Shown: positions 22,239 to 33,590, counted from the stretch's first letter. The stretch: DNA of 64,000 nucleotides from Isoetes taiwanensis (GCA_021234155.1 JAJEKV010000212.1:248001-312000), one strand, 5' to 3'. Program-made: numbers and translations. The notes: generated by a model from the sequence alone, not told the origin.

Positions 22239-23010
22239 GGCTCAGGATAGTCTTACCACGGTTCGCGGGGATCGAGGAGGAAAAATACCGGCCTCGGGGT
22301 ATCACCACCAGGGCTCGGCGGAATCGTTTCGGGACCCCCGTTTCACCCGTACGACACCGTGTGGCGCCTGCAAAAAATCTGGGCGTCGCCCATACGGCGC
22401 ATCGGACCGTCCGTGGTGTTCCCCGCCTCGGGATCACCATCTTGTGATCGACCTCGGGGATCCCCAAAGCGTGGGCGATAGCGGTACGGAAATCAGCCAT
22501 GGAGATCCGGCCTCGGGATCATCCGTCGCGCGTGGCCCGATCAGGCGTGGAGATCCGACCTCGGGATCATCGATACCCGGTCGTGATTCCCTCCTCGGGA
22601 TCCACCCGCCGGCTGATGCTCGGTGGTCGATATCGGCAGCGTTATCGCCTCGGGATCACCACCGTGGGGCCGATATCGGCGATCCCGATCTCGTCCGGCG
22701 TTATCCCAGCCTCGGGGGATCACCCGTGAGTGGCGTGGGACCCATCTTTGCCCGCCGAGGTTCGATATTCTGGTGTGATTCCCTCCTAAAGGGATCACCA
22801 CCGCATATTTGTCCAGTGGCGGTCCGATGTCGGTAGCGTTATCGCCTCGGGATCACCACCGTGGGCCGATATCGGCGGTCCGGATATCGCCGCGTTATCC
22901 GCCTCGGGATCACCAAGTGGGCGTGGGACCATCTTTGTCCGCCCGGGTTCGATATGTGGTGTGATTCCCTCCTCCGGGATCACCCGTACTTTATGCATGA
23001 AAATCGGATT
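22239..23010 (+). repeat. MULE left terminal inverted repeat
   Basis: About 770 bp, GC-rich and unlike its AT-rich surroundings. After the unique end it consists of many CCTCGGGATCACC / GGTGATCCC-type blocks separated by pieces such as GATATCGGC. In reverse complement it matches 31,775-32,364 over long blocks, for example GTGGTGTTCC...GATCACCATCTTGTGATC and CCATGGAGATCCGGCC. Unit copies differ by many small indels. Confidence 0.85.
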
Positions 23011-23199
23011 GGGGGTGGGGCGCGTGGGCGGATCGTGCGGCGGTTTGAACATGTCGGCCCATGCGGACCAACCATTAAGATTTGGACACCTCGGATGCCG
23101 GAAACCACCCTCCGGGATCCCACATTTGTCTTCGAATTTCTACGTGTCTACGTATATCAAGCCGCAGACGGATGTTCGAAGCGCCCGGCGACTATGGAC

Positions 23200-26088
23200 G
23201 ATTGGGGCTGGAGGAGAAGATAGCACGTATCTATCGCTTAAGATTATTTTAGGAGTTAAGAAACGATATCCGAAAGCTCCTTTCTCGCCATTCCCAATGC
23301 GTGCGAAAATACATGTGGAGTCACCCCTAATGGCATTTTTACCACAAAGAACCTTACACTGGTTTCCGGAAGAGCACCAGGTTCCTTCCTCAGACAGGGG
23401 AGGTGGAGAAATGCTTGTGTGGACTGCTACTTCCCAACAAACCCGGGTTGAAGACTTCATTCTTGGAGAGCAAAGAAATTGTGTGGCACCGTGCGGCTTC
23501 TACTTAAGGAGTTCCAATCTCGAGAGGGTGCTAAAAGAGGCCAACCCAGGATTCTTATTTAACTATGAAAAGGTATGTATTTCTAAAAGGTATGTATGAA
23601 AAGGTTGTTTTTGTTTCTGTAGTAGAAAACAGAAAACATTGTAGCAGAAGTATATTTATTTCTTAGATGTACATGCACTACTTTCATGCACTAATTTTGA
23701 ACACTCAAACTAGGTATTGGTGCACATATGGTCCCCAGGACAAGACTTTGAACACTCACCTGGTTGCTAATGGACCACGTCAACCTGGCACACGCAGGAA
23801 AAGAATTGAGAGGGGTGAGAGTGTGCGTAGGGGCTGCCAATGCCATTTTACCATTAGGCAACTCTACCTTCTCCCAGAATGCTCGCAAGTTACTTATTAT
23901 GGGTTTGAGCATAGAAATCTCCAAGGTGAGCATGGTAAATTTGCTGACGTAGAGAAAGGGATCAGATTCAAGCTAGCACCGTAAATCTCTCAGGAATTGA
24001 GGGAATGGGTTAGAGAAAAGCTCGTGCATTGGCACACCCCACGAAGTGTTATGAACATGCACGAGGAGAGGTGGAGATTTAAACTAGATGTTCATGGCAA
24101 GGATAGTATGTGTAGGGATGACATGCTGAAGATCCGGGATGTTTACAACATTGAGAAGAGTGTTGTTAGAAACACTTGGAAGCTACATGAAGACCTTCCC
24201 ACTAGCATCAACATGTGGGTGCAACAACATCTAGAGTCCGTGTTCTTGTATGAACATGGTGACACGTTCCAATTGGGAGTGATGACTCCAATCCAAAGAG
24301 AGGCAATGCTGAAGTTTGGAAAGAATAGGGCCATTTGCATGGATGCAACCTTCAAAACTAATGACAAGAGGTACACTACTTTGTGTTCATTTCCATTCTA
24401 GATCTTTTCCATAGTCCATTTAAAATGGCTATAGCATTTCAAATCTAGATCCAATGTGAGCTATTGGTTTCTATTATCCAGGTACTATCTTTTTACACTC
24501 ATTGCCTTCGATGACCATTGCAATGGCTTGCCATTGGCATATGTCATAACCAATTCTCAAAAAACTAGGGCTATAACTAAGTGGTTGAAAGCACTGAAGG
24601 ATTCATTATGCCTGGATGATCCGGATTGGCACCCATCTTGCATCATTACTGACGATGCTGATGCTGAGATCAAGGCGGTAAAAAATGTAAGTATACTTTC
24701 TTGTATACTTTCTTGCCATACTTTCTTGCATACTTTCTAACACTAACACAATGGACTGACATTGTGCACTTGTAGGTCTTCCCAAACGTGCATGTGCAAA
24801 TATGTGAGGAGAGCCTGGATTAAGTGGCTAAGCAAAAATGTAAGGAGTAAGGTGCATAGAAATGAAATGTTCAAGGAGCTAGGGAATATAATGTACAAGA
24901 CAGAGGGTCCTGTAGGGGACAACGAGTATGGTCATGAGTACAGGGAAGCTGTTAGGAAAGAAGCTATCAAGAGATTGGAAGAGTTGGTGAGGAAGTATCC
25001 TCAATACCCTAAATTGTCGGCCTACATGAGTAAGGAGTGGACTAAGAACATCTGTGAATGGGTATTGGCTACAAGAATGTACATGCACTCAAATCAAGAG
25101 ACCAATGCTGCCATAGAGGCATGGCATGCTGCCCTTAAGTTGCGCCTAGGCATATGTAAACGATGCACTTTGAGGCGGGGAGAATTGACCTGGTTGCTCT
25201 ACATTCTCACTAACAATGTGGAGGCGACATGGCTTACATGAGGTAACATTTACATACCACTACCTAGTCTAATTTACCTTGCATATTTACCATATTTACC
25301 TTGCAAATGATTGATATATAGCTATGTTCTAGGTCTATGAAGGAACATGGATTTGTAGTAAACACCTCACAGGAACAAATAGTAGAGTGCGCAATTAGAG
25401 GCGCTCGGAATATTGCAGACGAACAAGTCACATTTACCAACTTCGAGGAGGGTGAGGCTGAAGTGCAAACCGAGCGCACTCTTGGACATGGCCCGTATTT
25501 TGTTGCTGGAGCACACAAGAATTGGGCATGTTGTGATTGCCCTTGGGGAGCCAAGGGTAATCTATGTAAGCATCAGGTGAAAGTTATGCAAATGCTTGGC
25601 AATTACAGGGATCAAGATCTCTTATAGGTCTTGGGTTCCCAATATGGGACAATAGGTGGGGGCATGGACCACCCGGAAGCAATGGGTTGTGCAAGAGAGT
25701 TGTGGAGACCAGGGATCCGAGGTGCTTGAGGTAGTACGCCTGGGGAAGAGTCTCCCTTGCAAACAAGTCAAGTGGACTTGAAGAAGACTCGAGGGCATCC
25801 TTGGAGGAGGTAATTGCTAGAGTGATGTCTAGGGCTCAAAAAAGATCCTAACATTTTAGTTGCAACCGATTCTCTCATGAGGCCGACGACTTTAGACTTG
25901 AGAAGATGGATCACATAGTCGGCACAAGCACTAATCTATCAAGTCTACCTGAGGTTACCTTGGAGGTCAATTGTGGTACTAGCTTGTCACGGCTGAAGCC
26001 AGTGATAGAACTTGGAAAACAAAGGGTGAAGAAAGCAAGGAAGAGTTGGAAGGAAGTTGAGATGGAGGCTTCCTGCAAGGCACCATGA
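23200..26088 (+). pseudogene. MULE transposase, multi-exon
   Basis: Exons to about 23,572; 23,714-24,370; 24,482-24,686; 24,776-25,242; 25,333-26,088. Domains in order: a FAR1/WRKY-GCM1-like block GCQCHFTIRQLYLL...EH; transposase core with DTFQLGVMTPIQREAMLKFG and CMDATFKTND (first Asp), CIITDDADAEIKAVKN (second Asp), and NQETNAAIEAWHAALK (third acidic residue); then a SWIM zinc finger CDCPWGAKGNLCKH. Splicing at 24,370/24,482 restores Arg-Tyr-Tyr. Lesions: nonsense TAA at 23,982, a short deletion at about 24,805 that removes the usual C-x-W-H, and a frameshift near 25,234. The basic tail ends at 26,088. Start and first exon are uncertain. Confidence 0.82.
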
Positions 26089-26107
26089 TTCCCAAATTTT
26101 AGGACTT

Positions 26108-26252
26108 GAAACATGACTGTAATGGTAAAGTGTAATGGTAGTGTAATGTTATGGTAGAGTGTAATGTAATGGAAAACTGTAATGGTAATGTAATGGTAAA
26201 GTGTAAAGTTATGTAATGGTAAATGTAATGGTAAAGTTATGTAAATGGTAAA
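26108..26252 (+). repeat. TAATGGTAA simple-sequence tract
   Basis: A degenerate chain of TGTAATGGTAAAG-like units directly after the transposase gene. A short echo (TGTAATGGTAAAGTGG) occurs at 27,904. Confidence 0.65.
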
Positions 26253-26258
26253 TGGGCT

Positions 26259-27012
26259 GGTGATCCCGGAGGATGGGATCACGTGTGGTGATCCCCACCT
26301 CCGGGATCACCAGCAGGCGGACGGGATTTATTTTTTAATTCTTTTTCGCCCCCTAAGGTACCATGGTTCTAAGGTTATCAATTTAATCCCGTCGGGCCGT
26401 TGGTGATCGGGAGGATGGGATCACGCGGTGGTGATCCCCACCTCGGGATCACCAAGAAAAGGACGGATTTATTTTTAATTCTTTTTAGCCCCCTAAGGTA
26501 CCATGGTTCTAAGGTTATCAATTTAATCCCGTAGCTTTGGTGATCCTGGGAGGATGGGATCACGTGGTGATCCCCACCTGGGATCACCAAGCAGTGGGAC
26601 GGATTTATTTTTAATTCTTTTTAGCCCCCTAAGGTGCGATGGTTCTAAGGTTATCAATTTAATCCGTCAGCTTTCTTGGTGATCCCCACCTCCCGGGATC
26701 ACCAAAGAAGATGTCGGATTTATTTTTTAATTCTTTTAAGCCCCTAAGGTACGATGGTTCTAAGGTTATCAATTTAATCCGTCCGCTGCTGGTGATCCGG
26801 GGGAGGATGGGATCACGTGTGGTGATCCCCACCTCTAGGAGGGATCACCAACAGCGGACGGATTTATTTTTAATTCTTTTTAGCCCCTAAGGTACCATGG
26901 TTCTAAGGTTATCAATTTAATCGTCGTCGCTTTGGTGATCCCGGGAGGATGGGATCACGTGTGGTGATCCCCACCTGGAGGGATCACCAAAACAGCGGAC
27001 GGGATTATTTTA
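26259..27012 (+). repeat. Internal array 1: about six 137-bp units
   Basis: Each unit has GGTGATCCCGGAGGATGGGA and TCACGTG, then GGTGATCCCCACCTCCGGGA with TCACC. An AT-rich spacer with CTAAGG, CCATGGTTCTAAGG and ATCAATTTAATCC follows. Units start at about 26,259, 26,401, 26,536, 26,660 (shortened), 26,790 and 26,932. The GGTGATCCC/GGGATCACC pairs can fold into stems, and the spacer is flanked by CGGACGG/CCGTCCG. The core block is shared with the terminal repeats. Confidence 0.85.
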
Positions 27013-27181
27013 ATTTTTTTCCCCCCAAGGTACAATGGTAATTTTAAATGGTCTATTTATTTCCTTTGCTTCAATGGTTTAATTCAATTCATTTGCATGT
27101 TTCAAATGGATCATAAGTTACAATGGGGCTTTACAATGGCCTAAAAATCGACATTCTAATTCGAATCATTACGAATCAACA

Positions 27182-27800
27182 TCAAAACCTTTGCCATGCC
27201 ATGCCTTCGCCCGGACGTCCTCGGCATTTACATCCGGCACACCACGGGGGTAGTGTCCACATGATGTGATCGAAGATGTCGCATAGGGATGGATCGAACC
27301 CCTCTAGGACTTGCCCAATTAGAACCTTCTTTCTGACCTCAAGGTAAAACATACATTTCCTCGAAGCTGGGCTTTTTAGGGTGTTGCCTTCCCGCATACA
27401 ATGTCCGTGAGCTAGCAAATTCTTCAAAGCCTTGCCCTGGATAATGCACTTCTTCAATTCCCAAAGCAATGCCCTGTGGCTTGGCCGACCGGGATCATTG
27501 TCCAGAGGCCTAGGGGTCTCTCTGTATTCCCCATTCTCCACGGTCTCTGCATGAGGGGATCATGAAAAGATGGCTGAAAAGATTAGTATGAAAGTAGAAC
27601 ATAAATGTGAAGGAAGACAACAACATGCTTACTTTGGAACGTTTTGATGCTGTCGGGTTGGGCGAGATCTAGCCCCACTTCCTCCTGAATTTCATTCAAG
27701 TGGACGAGAATATCCTCAAGGTCATGGGCATTGATGGCACCGGCCGTCAGAAGTTTGCTCCGTCCTCACCATCCTGTCACTTAGCTTTTTGAACTCAATT
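27182..27800 (-). CDS. Unknown MULE-borne gene, at least two exons
   Basis: Minus strand, between the two internal arrays. The last exon is 27,541-27,182 (119 codons open), with NDPGRPSHRALLWELKKCII, RKCMFYLEVRKKVLIGQVLE and a Cys pair WCAGCKCRGRPG near the end. Upstream, about 27,755-27,640 encodes AINAHDLEDILVHLNEIQEE and PDSIKTFQ, followed by a donor-like AG|TAAGC / acceptor ATGCAG pair that joins the frames. A frameshift sits near 27,757. I do not recognise the family. Its position inside the MULE suggests an accessory protein or a captured gene. Confidence 0.5.
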
Positions 27801-28009
27801 GAAACCAACTTACTTTCTAGCAAGAACCACTAAGGCAAGGATATATATAGACTCAAGAATCAACCGTTGTACTATCCGTTGTACAACGGTTAACCCTTGA
27901 TTTGTAATGGTAAAGTGGTGAAGTGGACTTTTTTTTTCAATGTCTAGGTACCTCTATTATTCCAAGGTTCAAAGGTCCCATGGTTTTAAATTTTTTCCCG
28001 TCCGCGAGC
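27801..28009. other. AT-rich spacer inside the MULE
   Basis: Contains an ACCGTTGTACTATCCGTTG-type direct repeat (GTTGTAC twice near 27,868-27,884) and one TAATGG unit. No coding signal. Confidence 0.4.
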
Positions 28010-28775
28010 TGGTGATCCCGGAGGACGGGATCACGTGCTGGTGATCTCTACCTCCGGGATCACCATCTGGCGGACGGGGTTTTTTTTAACTTTTTTTTAT
28101 TCCAAGGTTCTAAGGTCCCATGGTTTTAAATTTTTTCCGTCCCGAAAGCCGGGTGATCCCGGGAGGACGGGATCGGCCGGTGATCCCTACCTCCGGATCA
28201 CCATCCCGGGACGGTTTTTTTTTTTAACTTTTTTATTCCAAGGTTCTAAGGTCCCATGGTTTTAAATTTTTCCCGTCCATGAGATGGTGATCCCTTGGAG
28301 GGCGGAATCACGTCTTGGTGATCCCTACCTCCGGATCACCCATGGTGGGACGGGTTTTTTAACTTTTTTATTCCAAGGTTCTAAGGTCCCATGGTTTTAA
28401 TTTTTTTTCCGTCACAGTCGGTGATCCGAGGGGGCCGGGATCACGCGGCCGGTGATCCCTACCTCCCGCATCACCATCCGGGCGGACGGTTTTTTAACTT
28501 TTTTTATTCCAAGGTTCTAAGGTCCCATGGTTTTAAATTTTTCCCCGCGTCATGTAGATGGTGATCCCTGAGGACGGAATCACGTCTTCGGGTGATCCCT
28601 ACCTCCGGATCACCATCCGTGGACGGTTTTTTTAACTTTTTTTTTTATTCCAAGGTTCTAAGGTCCCATGGTATTAAATTTTTTTCCCATGAGATGGTGA
28701 TCCCGGAGGCGGGATGATCCGGTGATCCCTACCTCCGGGATCACGTGCTGATGATCCCCACCTCCGGGATCACCA
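28010..28775 (+). repeat. Internal array 2: about six 137-bp units
   Basis: Same orientation and architecture as array 1, with its own spacer version: TTATTCCAAGGTTCTAAGGT and CCCATGGTTTTAAATTTTT. Units begin near 28,010, 28,150, 28,286, 28,420, 28,556 and 28,694. Arrays 1 and 2 form direct repeats around the unknown gene. Confidence 0.85.
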
Positions 28776-28849
28776 TTATAATGGTTTGTCTTTTAATGGT
28801 CCCAAGGTCTTTTTTTAATGGTTGTTTTATTGTTTGGCTCCCTGGGGAT

Positions 28850-28950
28850 CCCGGAGGTGTTCAAATTTCGGGATCCCAGAGCTATTCAAGTTTCGGGATC
28901 CCAGAGGTGTTCAAATTCAGATCCCAGATGTGTTCAAATTCAGTCAAGGT
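28850..28950 (+). repeat. Four copies of a 25-30 bp GGATCCC/TTCAAAT unit
   Basis: GGTGTTCAAATTTCGGGATC CCAGA-type units at about 28,856, 28,885, 28,907 and 28,929, each ending in a BamHI-like GATCCC. No function can be read from it. Confidence 0.6.
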
Positions 28951-29088
28951 TGAACCCAGAATAGAGAAAAGGAAAGCAAGTTCCCAATTCAATTAACCAT
29001 CAAAAAACTGCCGTATTTAGAAACATAGTAGTGTATTTACATGTTTTACAAGGAACAACATCTTTTCCTGTTTTGGGGAGACTTCAGA

Positions 29089-30551
29089 TCATGGACCATT
29101 CAGCATCAACCGGGTCACGGGCCGTGCGAATTGGTTGCTACCCTCGGGCAAGTAGAAGGTTGATTTTCCGCGATTTACACACGGGCCACTTAACTTCGCA
29201 AAGATCACCAAGAAGCCTGTTCTCAAATTGTCCATGTCTTCTTTGGCAAACCAGTCCCGGTTGATCACCATCTGAAGAAAGTAGATTATAAGTGAACATT
29301 ACATAAATTTGCTAACCCAAAAAGACATAAGATAAGACAATGATAACTCACATTTGTCTCCTTGTTGTAGACTTCCCTGATGAATTTCTGCATACAACCA
29401 ATGACATAGATGCCACAATCCTGGTTGTTGTGCTGCTTTGGAGCTTCCATCAACATAACTGGTGCATTATGCAATGCTGATGCCTCATGCCTCCACGTCT
29501 TAAATACATCACTTAAAAACCTGCAAGTCAAGGCATTAGAAGATAGGCATGAATGTATAGTTAGCAAATGTTACACTCACAAAGTGATAAACCCGCGTAT
29601 TGGAGCATGGAGGGGATCGAAGGAATCGAAATGCAATATGCATGGGCAAGGCTTATTGAGTTTTTGGCATGCCAAAGGATCAGCCACCAAAATGAACAGG
29701 CTCCAATGGCCACTGCAAAGGACAAGCTGCAATCAATTCAAACCAGAACTAGAAATGCAACAAAAATTCCACTTTCCAAACCCAATTTACCTTGCATTAA
29801 CCGGTATGTAGTAGAATGCAAGATATTGGATTTTCCACACGGCCTTACCAAAAGGGGATCCGGGAATTAGCTTGACAAACCGCCAGAGGCACCACACAGC
29901 CCTGGTTTGGTACCATTTAGGAAACAGGCCAAAAGCAAATAGGGTGGAGGAGAACATGATGACATCGTTTATGGGCGGAATTGTGTGTGCAAGCACCCTG
30001 AAACGCTGAACTTAGATTACAAAGTGAAAAAATAGATCCTATATGAGGTACACACTTACCCTTAAATACGCCTAAACAATTCGGCATCGATCTCGTAATC
30101 CTCGGAACCGGGGCACCCGCAATAAATGGAGAATTTGACGACCGACTCGAGATATGGAATTCTACGTCGGTTGATTTGCTGCCCACCTTCAAAGAGGACT
30201 CTCGACCACAATTGGATAATTTAAAGACAAATTGGCGCCAAAGCTCCCCTTCGATCCCCTACGTCATAGGATAATACATTCTCAAAGAATAAGGGTTCGA
30301 GCGTATACAAATAAAACAATTTGATCTTGCCGGGGGGGAGCCAATTCATCTTTGGATGCATGCTCTTCTTCGTTTTCTTGCTCCTTGTCCTCTTCTTCGT
30401 GAATAATATGGTTCGGGGCCATCCGAGCAAAATCCTCTTCTGACCACCGACGGCTTCCTAGGGGGCACGCCACGGCCGGGTAATAGAACTCGGGTTTTGG
30501 GAGGAGGGAAGTAAATTCAAAGGTCCTTGCAGCCTCTAACTCTTTGCTCAC
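29089..30551 (-). CDS. Ulp1-type (C48) cysteine protease in the MULE
   Basis: Minus strand, spliced. Exons 29,997-29,791, 29,712-29,581, 29,520-29,352 and 29,271-29,089 join in frame with GT-AG borders. One domain results: INDVIMFSSTLFAFGL, FYYIPVNASGHWSLFILVAD (catalytic His), CILHFDSFDPLH (Asp), LMEAPKQHNNQDCGIYVIGC (Gln and Cys). All four catalytic-site residues are present and no lesion lies in these exons. Upstream coding (30,551-30,282) is acidic: HEEEDKEQENEEEH. Ulp1 enzymes process SUMO or related modifiers; in plant MULEs the role is unproven. The first exons are uncertain. Confidence 0.8.
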
Positions 30552-31774
30552 ATCGTCATCATCAATTTGGCGCTTTTCGAGCTCCGTTCACCAAACAATT
30601 CCTTGTCCGGTAAATTGCCATACCGCCCCCGATCCTTTCTTTTATCTCCGAATATGCTCTTCCCGCATTTCAAGTTCTTGGGCCTCCTTTTTCGCAGACC
30701 TGCAGATTAATGAACTCTGTCGCCCGTTTCATCGAGAAGGCCGAGCTCTCGATTTGGTCATCGCCATACGTTCATTTACCGCCCTTGCCCTTTGGAGTTT
30801 CTGGTGAGATTGTGGCTAAATTTGAAATCGGATCAAGAGACCTCTGGCGTCCCGATCTTCCCATAGTCTCTTACCCCCGACCTCGGCTTTATTTTTGGGA
30901 ATTCGCCCCTTGGTGCATCTGGAACCCCGAATTTTCATATATTGCATGCACGGAACTGTGATTCTCCAATTCAACCTTCTGCTAAATGTTTTGGGCGGCC
31001 GCCCACTTGGCAAAGCCATCTTCTCTCGAATCGATCATACCTGTAATCTTTTAATTCCTCTATTTTGGATTTACATTGAAGCATTCTACATTATTTTTGA
31101 AGGCCTCCTCTGCATCCCTCACGCCCTTTGTGGCACCAAGTTCTCCATTTTCTTGATCCCCGCCTCCTCCTCCCAGCGGCCAGATCCACCGAACCCTCTA
31201 GAACTGGGAAACCTTCTTTGGCGAAACCCTTTGGCTCGGCCTCGCCCTTAATTTCTTTACGTTGGGGATTGAACCTCTCGTGTCGGATCCAACCTCTTTC
31301 AAGCAATCCCAAGCATCTTCCAGCCGAAGTTTTCTTCTAATGCACCATTCGGTTCTCGTTATCAGACGCGTGAAGGCTTAAAATAAGCTTTGAATACAAA
31401 AAAGCGAGAGTTCCCGATGGCTGGCTCTCGTTTATTACCTTAAACTAATCGGTAGAGAGTCAAGCGCCAGCGACGACGCCTTAGCGTAGATTCGGCGAAA
31501 AATGGCCCTTTCCGTTCCGAGCCCGTCGGAAAGGGCAAAGGATCTTGGCGCACAAATGTCGGACTTAGCCATCGCTGAATGAATTCCCCTTCCTCCTCAG
31601 GAATCCCCACCCGTCCACGTGGCGTCTCCCTAGTCATCAACGTCACGGAAAGTTACGCGGTTTCCGCCCTCGGAATCACGTTCATTGACAAATGCATTTG
31701 TTTTAATCCGGTATTTAATCCGTCGTTCAAACGAGGGCCGATGTGTCCACGTGGGCCTCCGATATATCAGCGTA
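30552..31774 (-). other. Likely 5' part of the MULE Ulp1 gene
   Basis: Minus-strand frames here encode basic and helical pieces such as LERGWIRHERFNPQRKEIKG (31,312-31,091) and RTWCHKGREG without a family motif. Placement upstream of the protease exons and inside the right terminal repeat makes them candidate N-terminal exons or leader. I cannot define borders. Confidence 0.35.
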
Positions 31775-32364
31775 CGTGTGGTGATCCGGAGGAGGGAATC
31801 ACACCACATATCGAACCCGGCCCGGACAAAGATGGTCCCATGGCCCTTGGGTGGGTGATCCAGAGGCAGGGGATAACGCGTATCGAGACGGATCGCCGAT
31901 ATCAGCCATGCGTAAGGTGATCCCGGAGGGAATCACACCGAATATCGAACCCGGCGGCAAAGATGGTCCCACGGGCTCACCTGGTGATCCGGAAGCGGGG
32001 ATACTACCGACATATGGACCTTGACATAAACCCCCACTATTGGTGATCCCGAGGGGATACGGCCGATATGGACACCGATACTCGGCCCGTCGTGGGTGAT
32101 CCCCGAGGAGGAATCCACGACCTCGGTATCGATGATCCGAGGAGGTCGATCTCCCGGGCGATTCCGGTACCGTTATTGGCCTGCGGTGGCGGTGATCCGG
32201 GCCGGATCTCCATGGCGGTGATGCAGATTATCGAATCCACGGTTGGGATCCTGGAGGTCGGGATCACAAGATGGTGATCCGAGGCCCGAGGGGAACACCA
32301 CGGGCGGCCCGGATGCGTCAGCGTGGGGACATCCCGAAAACCGAGGGTAAGACTATCCCGAGCC
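31775..32364 (-). repeat. MULE right terminal inverted repeat
   Basis: Reverse-complement partner of 22,239-23,010. Good blocks include GGAGGGAATCACACC, ATATCGAACCCGG and the outer CTCGGGATAGTCTTACC end (as read on the minus strand). It is about 180 bp shorter than the left repeat, mainly through fewer or shorter inner units. Confidence 0.85.
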
Positions 32365-32373
32365 TTCTAAGAT
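32365..32373. repeat. MULE target duplication, right copy
   Basis: TTCTAAGAT, identical to 22,230-22,238. Confidence 0.9.
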
Positions 32374-32439
32374 CATTGTAGGCCGCTATTGATGAGGTTT
32401 GTGGGTTACGCAACATCGATGGCATTGGCAAGCCGACAA

Positions 32440-32720
32440 AGGTAGGGCTTCCAAATGATATATTGCGCCTTTGTCCGAAAGTGAACTTCGTTCATCATGG
32501 ATTTGAGGAAAGGTGGGACGATGAGGCAAAAGCACCGTATGCTTATAATCCACAGAGAAAGCTCTTTTGTACTTACGATAACACTAGGTCTATTAAAGAG
32601 AAAACAGAATATATCAAGGCCAATAACTTGGGAGGCATGCACTTCAATGTACCAAGGCCAATGTACTTGGGAGGCTCCCCCATGTTTAAAGTGGTGCATG
32701 ATCATCTCACCCATGGCTGA
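32440..32720 (+). pseudogene. GH18 chitinase C-terminal fragment
   Basis: Encodes HHGFEERWDDEAKAPYAYNP, KLFCTYDNTRSIKEKTEYIK and ANNLGGMHFNV. This resembles the last strands of family 18 glycosyl hydrolases ('yDd.akapylyn...fitYDd..Si..K..yik...LGG.m.W'). The usual Trp of the final strand is replaced (GGMHFNV), and the catalytic DxxDxDxE region is absent. No intron. The stop is at about 32,718. It is likely another captured host gene piece, continuing the insertion that also holds the cyclophilin and kinase parts. Confidence 0.5.
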
Positions 32721-33370
32721 TCTCTGAACTGTTCCTAATTTCATATACCTGTACATTGCAATGATGTTTCAGGCAGATTCAGTACACATTGCAGATTATG
32801 TTTCAAGCAGATTCATATATCTTGGGAATCCTCACTATCCATTTTCAAGTGAAATAGCTTTTGTTTATCGAGTGTTCACAAAAAATACAATAGATAAAAA
32901 ATCTTTACAGTAGATCCAATAATCAAAGAAAAGTCTAGAATTTCTACATCTAAGAAACAACTCCAAATATACACAATTGCTGACTTCAAATTGCAATAAA
33001 AGAATTTGTATCAATGTTATAAGTAATCAAGAGTCAAAAGTCTCCATCGATGAAGACCATTGAGATAAAATATTGACAGGACAAAACGCATACATCAGTA
33101 ATCATTCATCCGGACCACTCTGAGAAAGAAGAAATATCAGTGGCCATTCATCTGAACCACAGTGAGAAGAAATGTTGCAGGAGACAATTAAATAGCTTTA
33201 AAGCTCCCATGTTAGTAGCTTCAACGCTAGAAAATGACATGATGATAAAACTTGAGCCCAATAGAGTCCATTCCAACCATCACCGATGTGAATGGAAAAA
33301 ATAAAGTCATAATGTGAAGGTCTAAAATGATTATTACAAAAAAGACATCCACCTAGCTAGAAAAAGTATA
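32721..33370. other. No gene recognised
   Basis: AT-rich. A short direct repeat with CATTCATC.GGACCACT.TGAGAA occurs at about 33,103-33,127 and 33,145-33,168. No coding signal. Confidence 0.45.
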
Positions 33371-33541
33371 TTTGCAAACTAGAGCAAGCATCCATGATCA
33401 AGTATTGGGATGGGGAAGAAAACACGTCTATCCACGAAAGAACATCTGCGAACTAAAACGAGGAGCGTCCACCCATAAAATCTTACATCTAAGGGATACA
33501 AAGGATGATTTGGTCTCCGTGGACGTTAAAAATCTATCTAC

Positions 33542-33590
<49 letters not shown>

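Larger units (their letters stand above)
22239..32364 (+). mobile_element. MULE carrying transposase and Ulp1-like protease
   Basis: A 10,126-bp Mutator-like element. Its ends are GGCTCAGGATAGTCTTACC on the left and the complement of GGCTCGGGATAGTCTTACC on the right, flanked by perfect 9-bp duplications TTCTAAGAT. Contents in order: left terminal repeat, spliced transposase (+), 137-bp repeat array, unknown gene (-), second array, Ulp1-type protease gene (-), right terminal repeat. Plant MULEs that carry an Ulp1 domain are known (Kaonashi/KI-MULE type), and this looks like a member or a distant parallel. Transposase and protease genes point towards each other. Confidence 0.9.

Noticed and set aside
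22222-23052. 200-codon frames in the MULE left terminal repeat
   Set aside because: Gly/Asp/Arg-rich products of GGGATCACC repeats, open on both strands; stops are rare because of composition.
26259-28775. CRISPR-like array (regular repeats with spacers)
   Set aside because: The 'spacers' are themselves repeated and conserved, unit length is about 137 bp, and the surroundings are eukaryotic transposon genes with introns.
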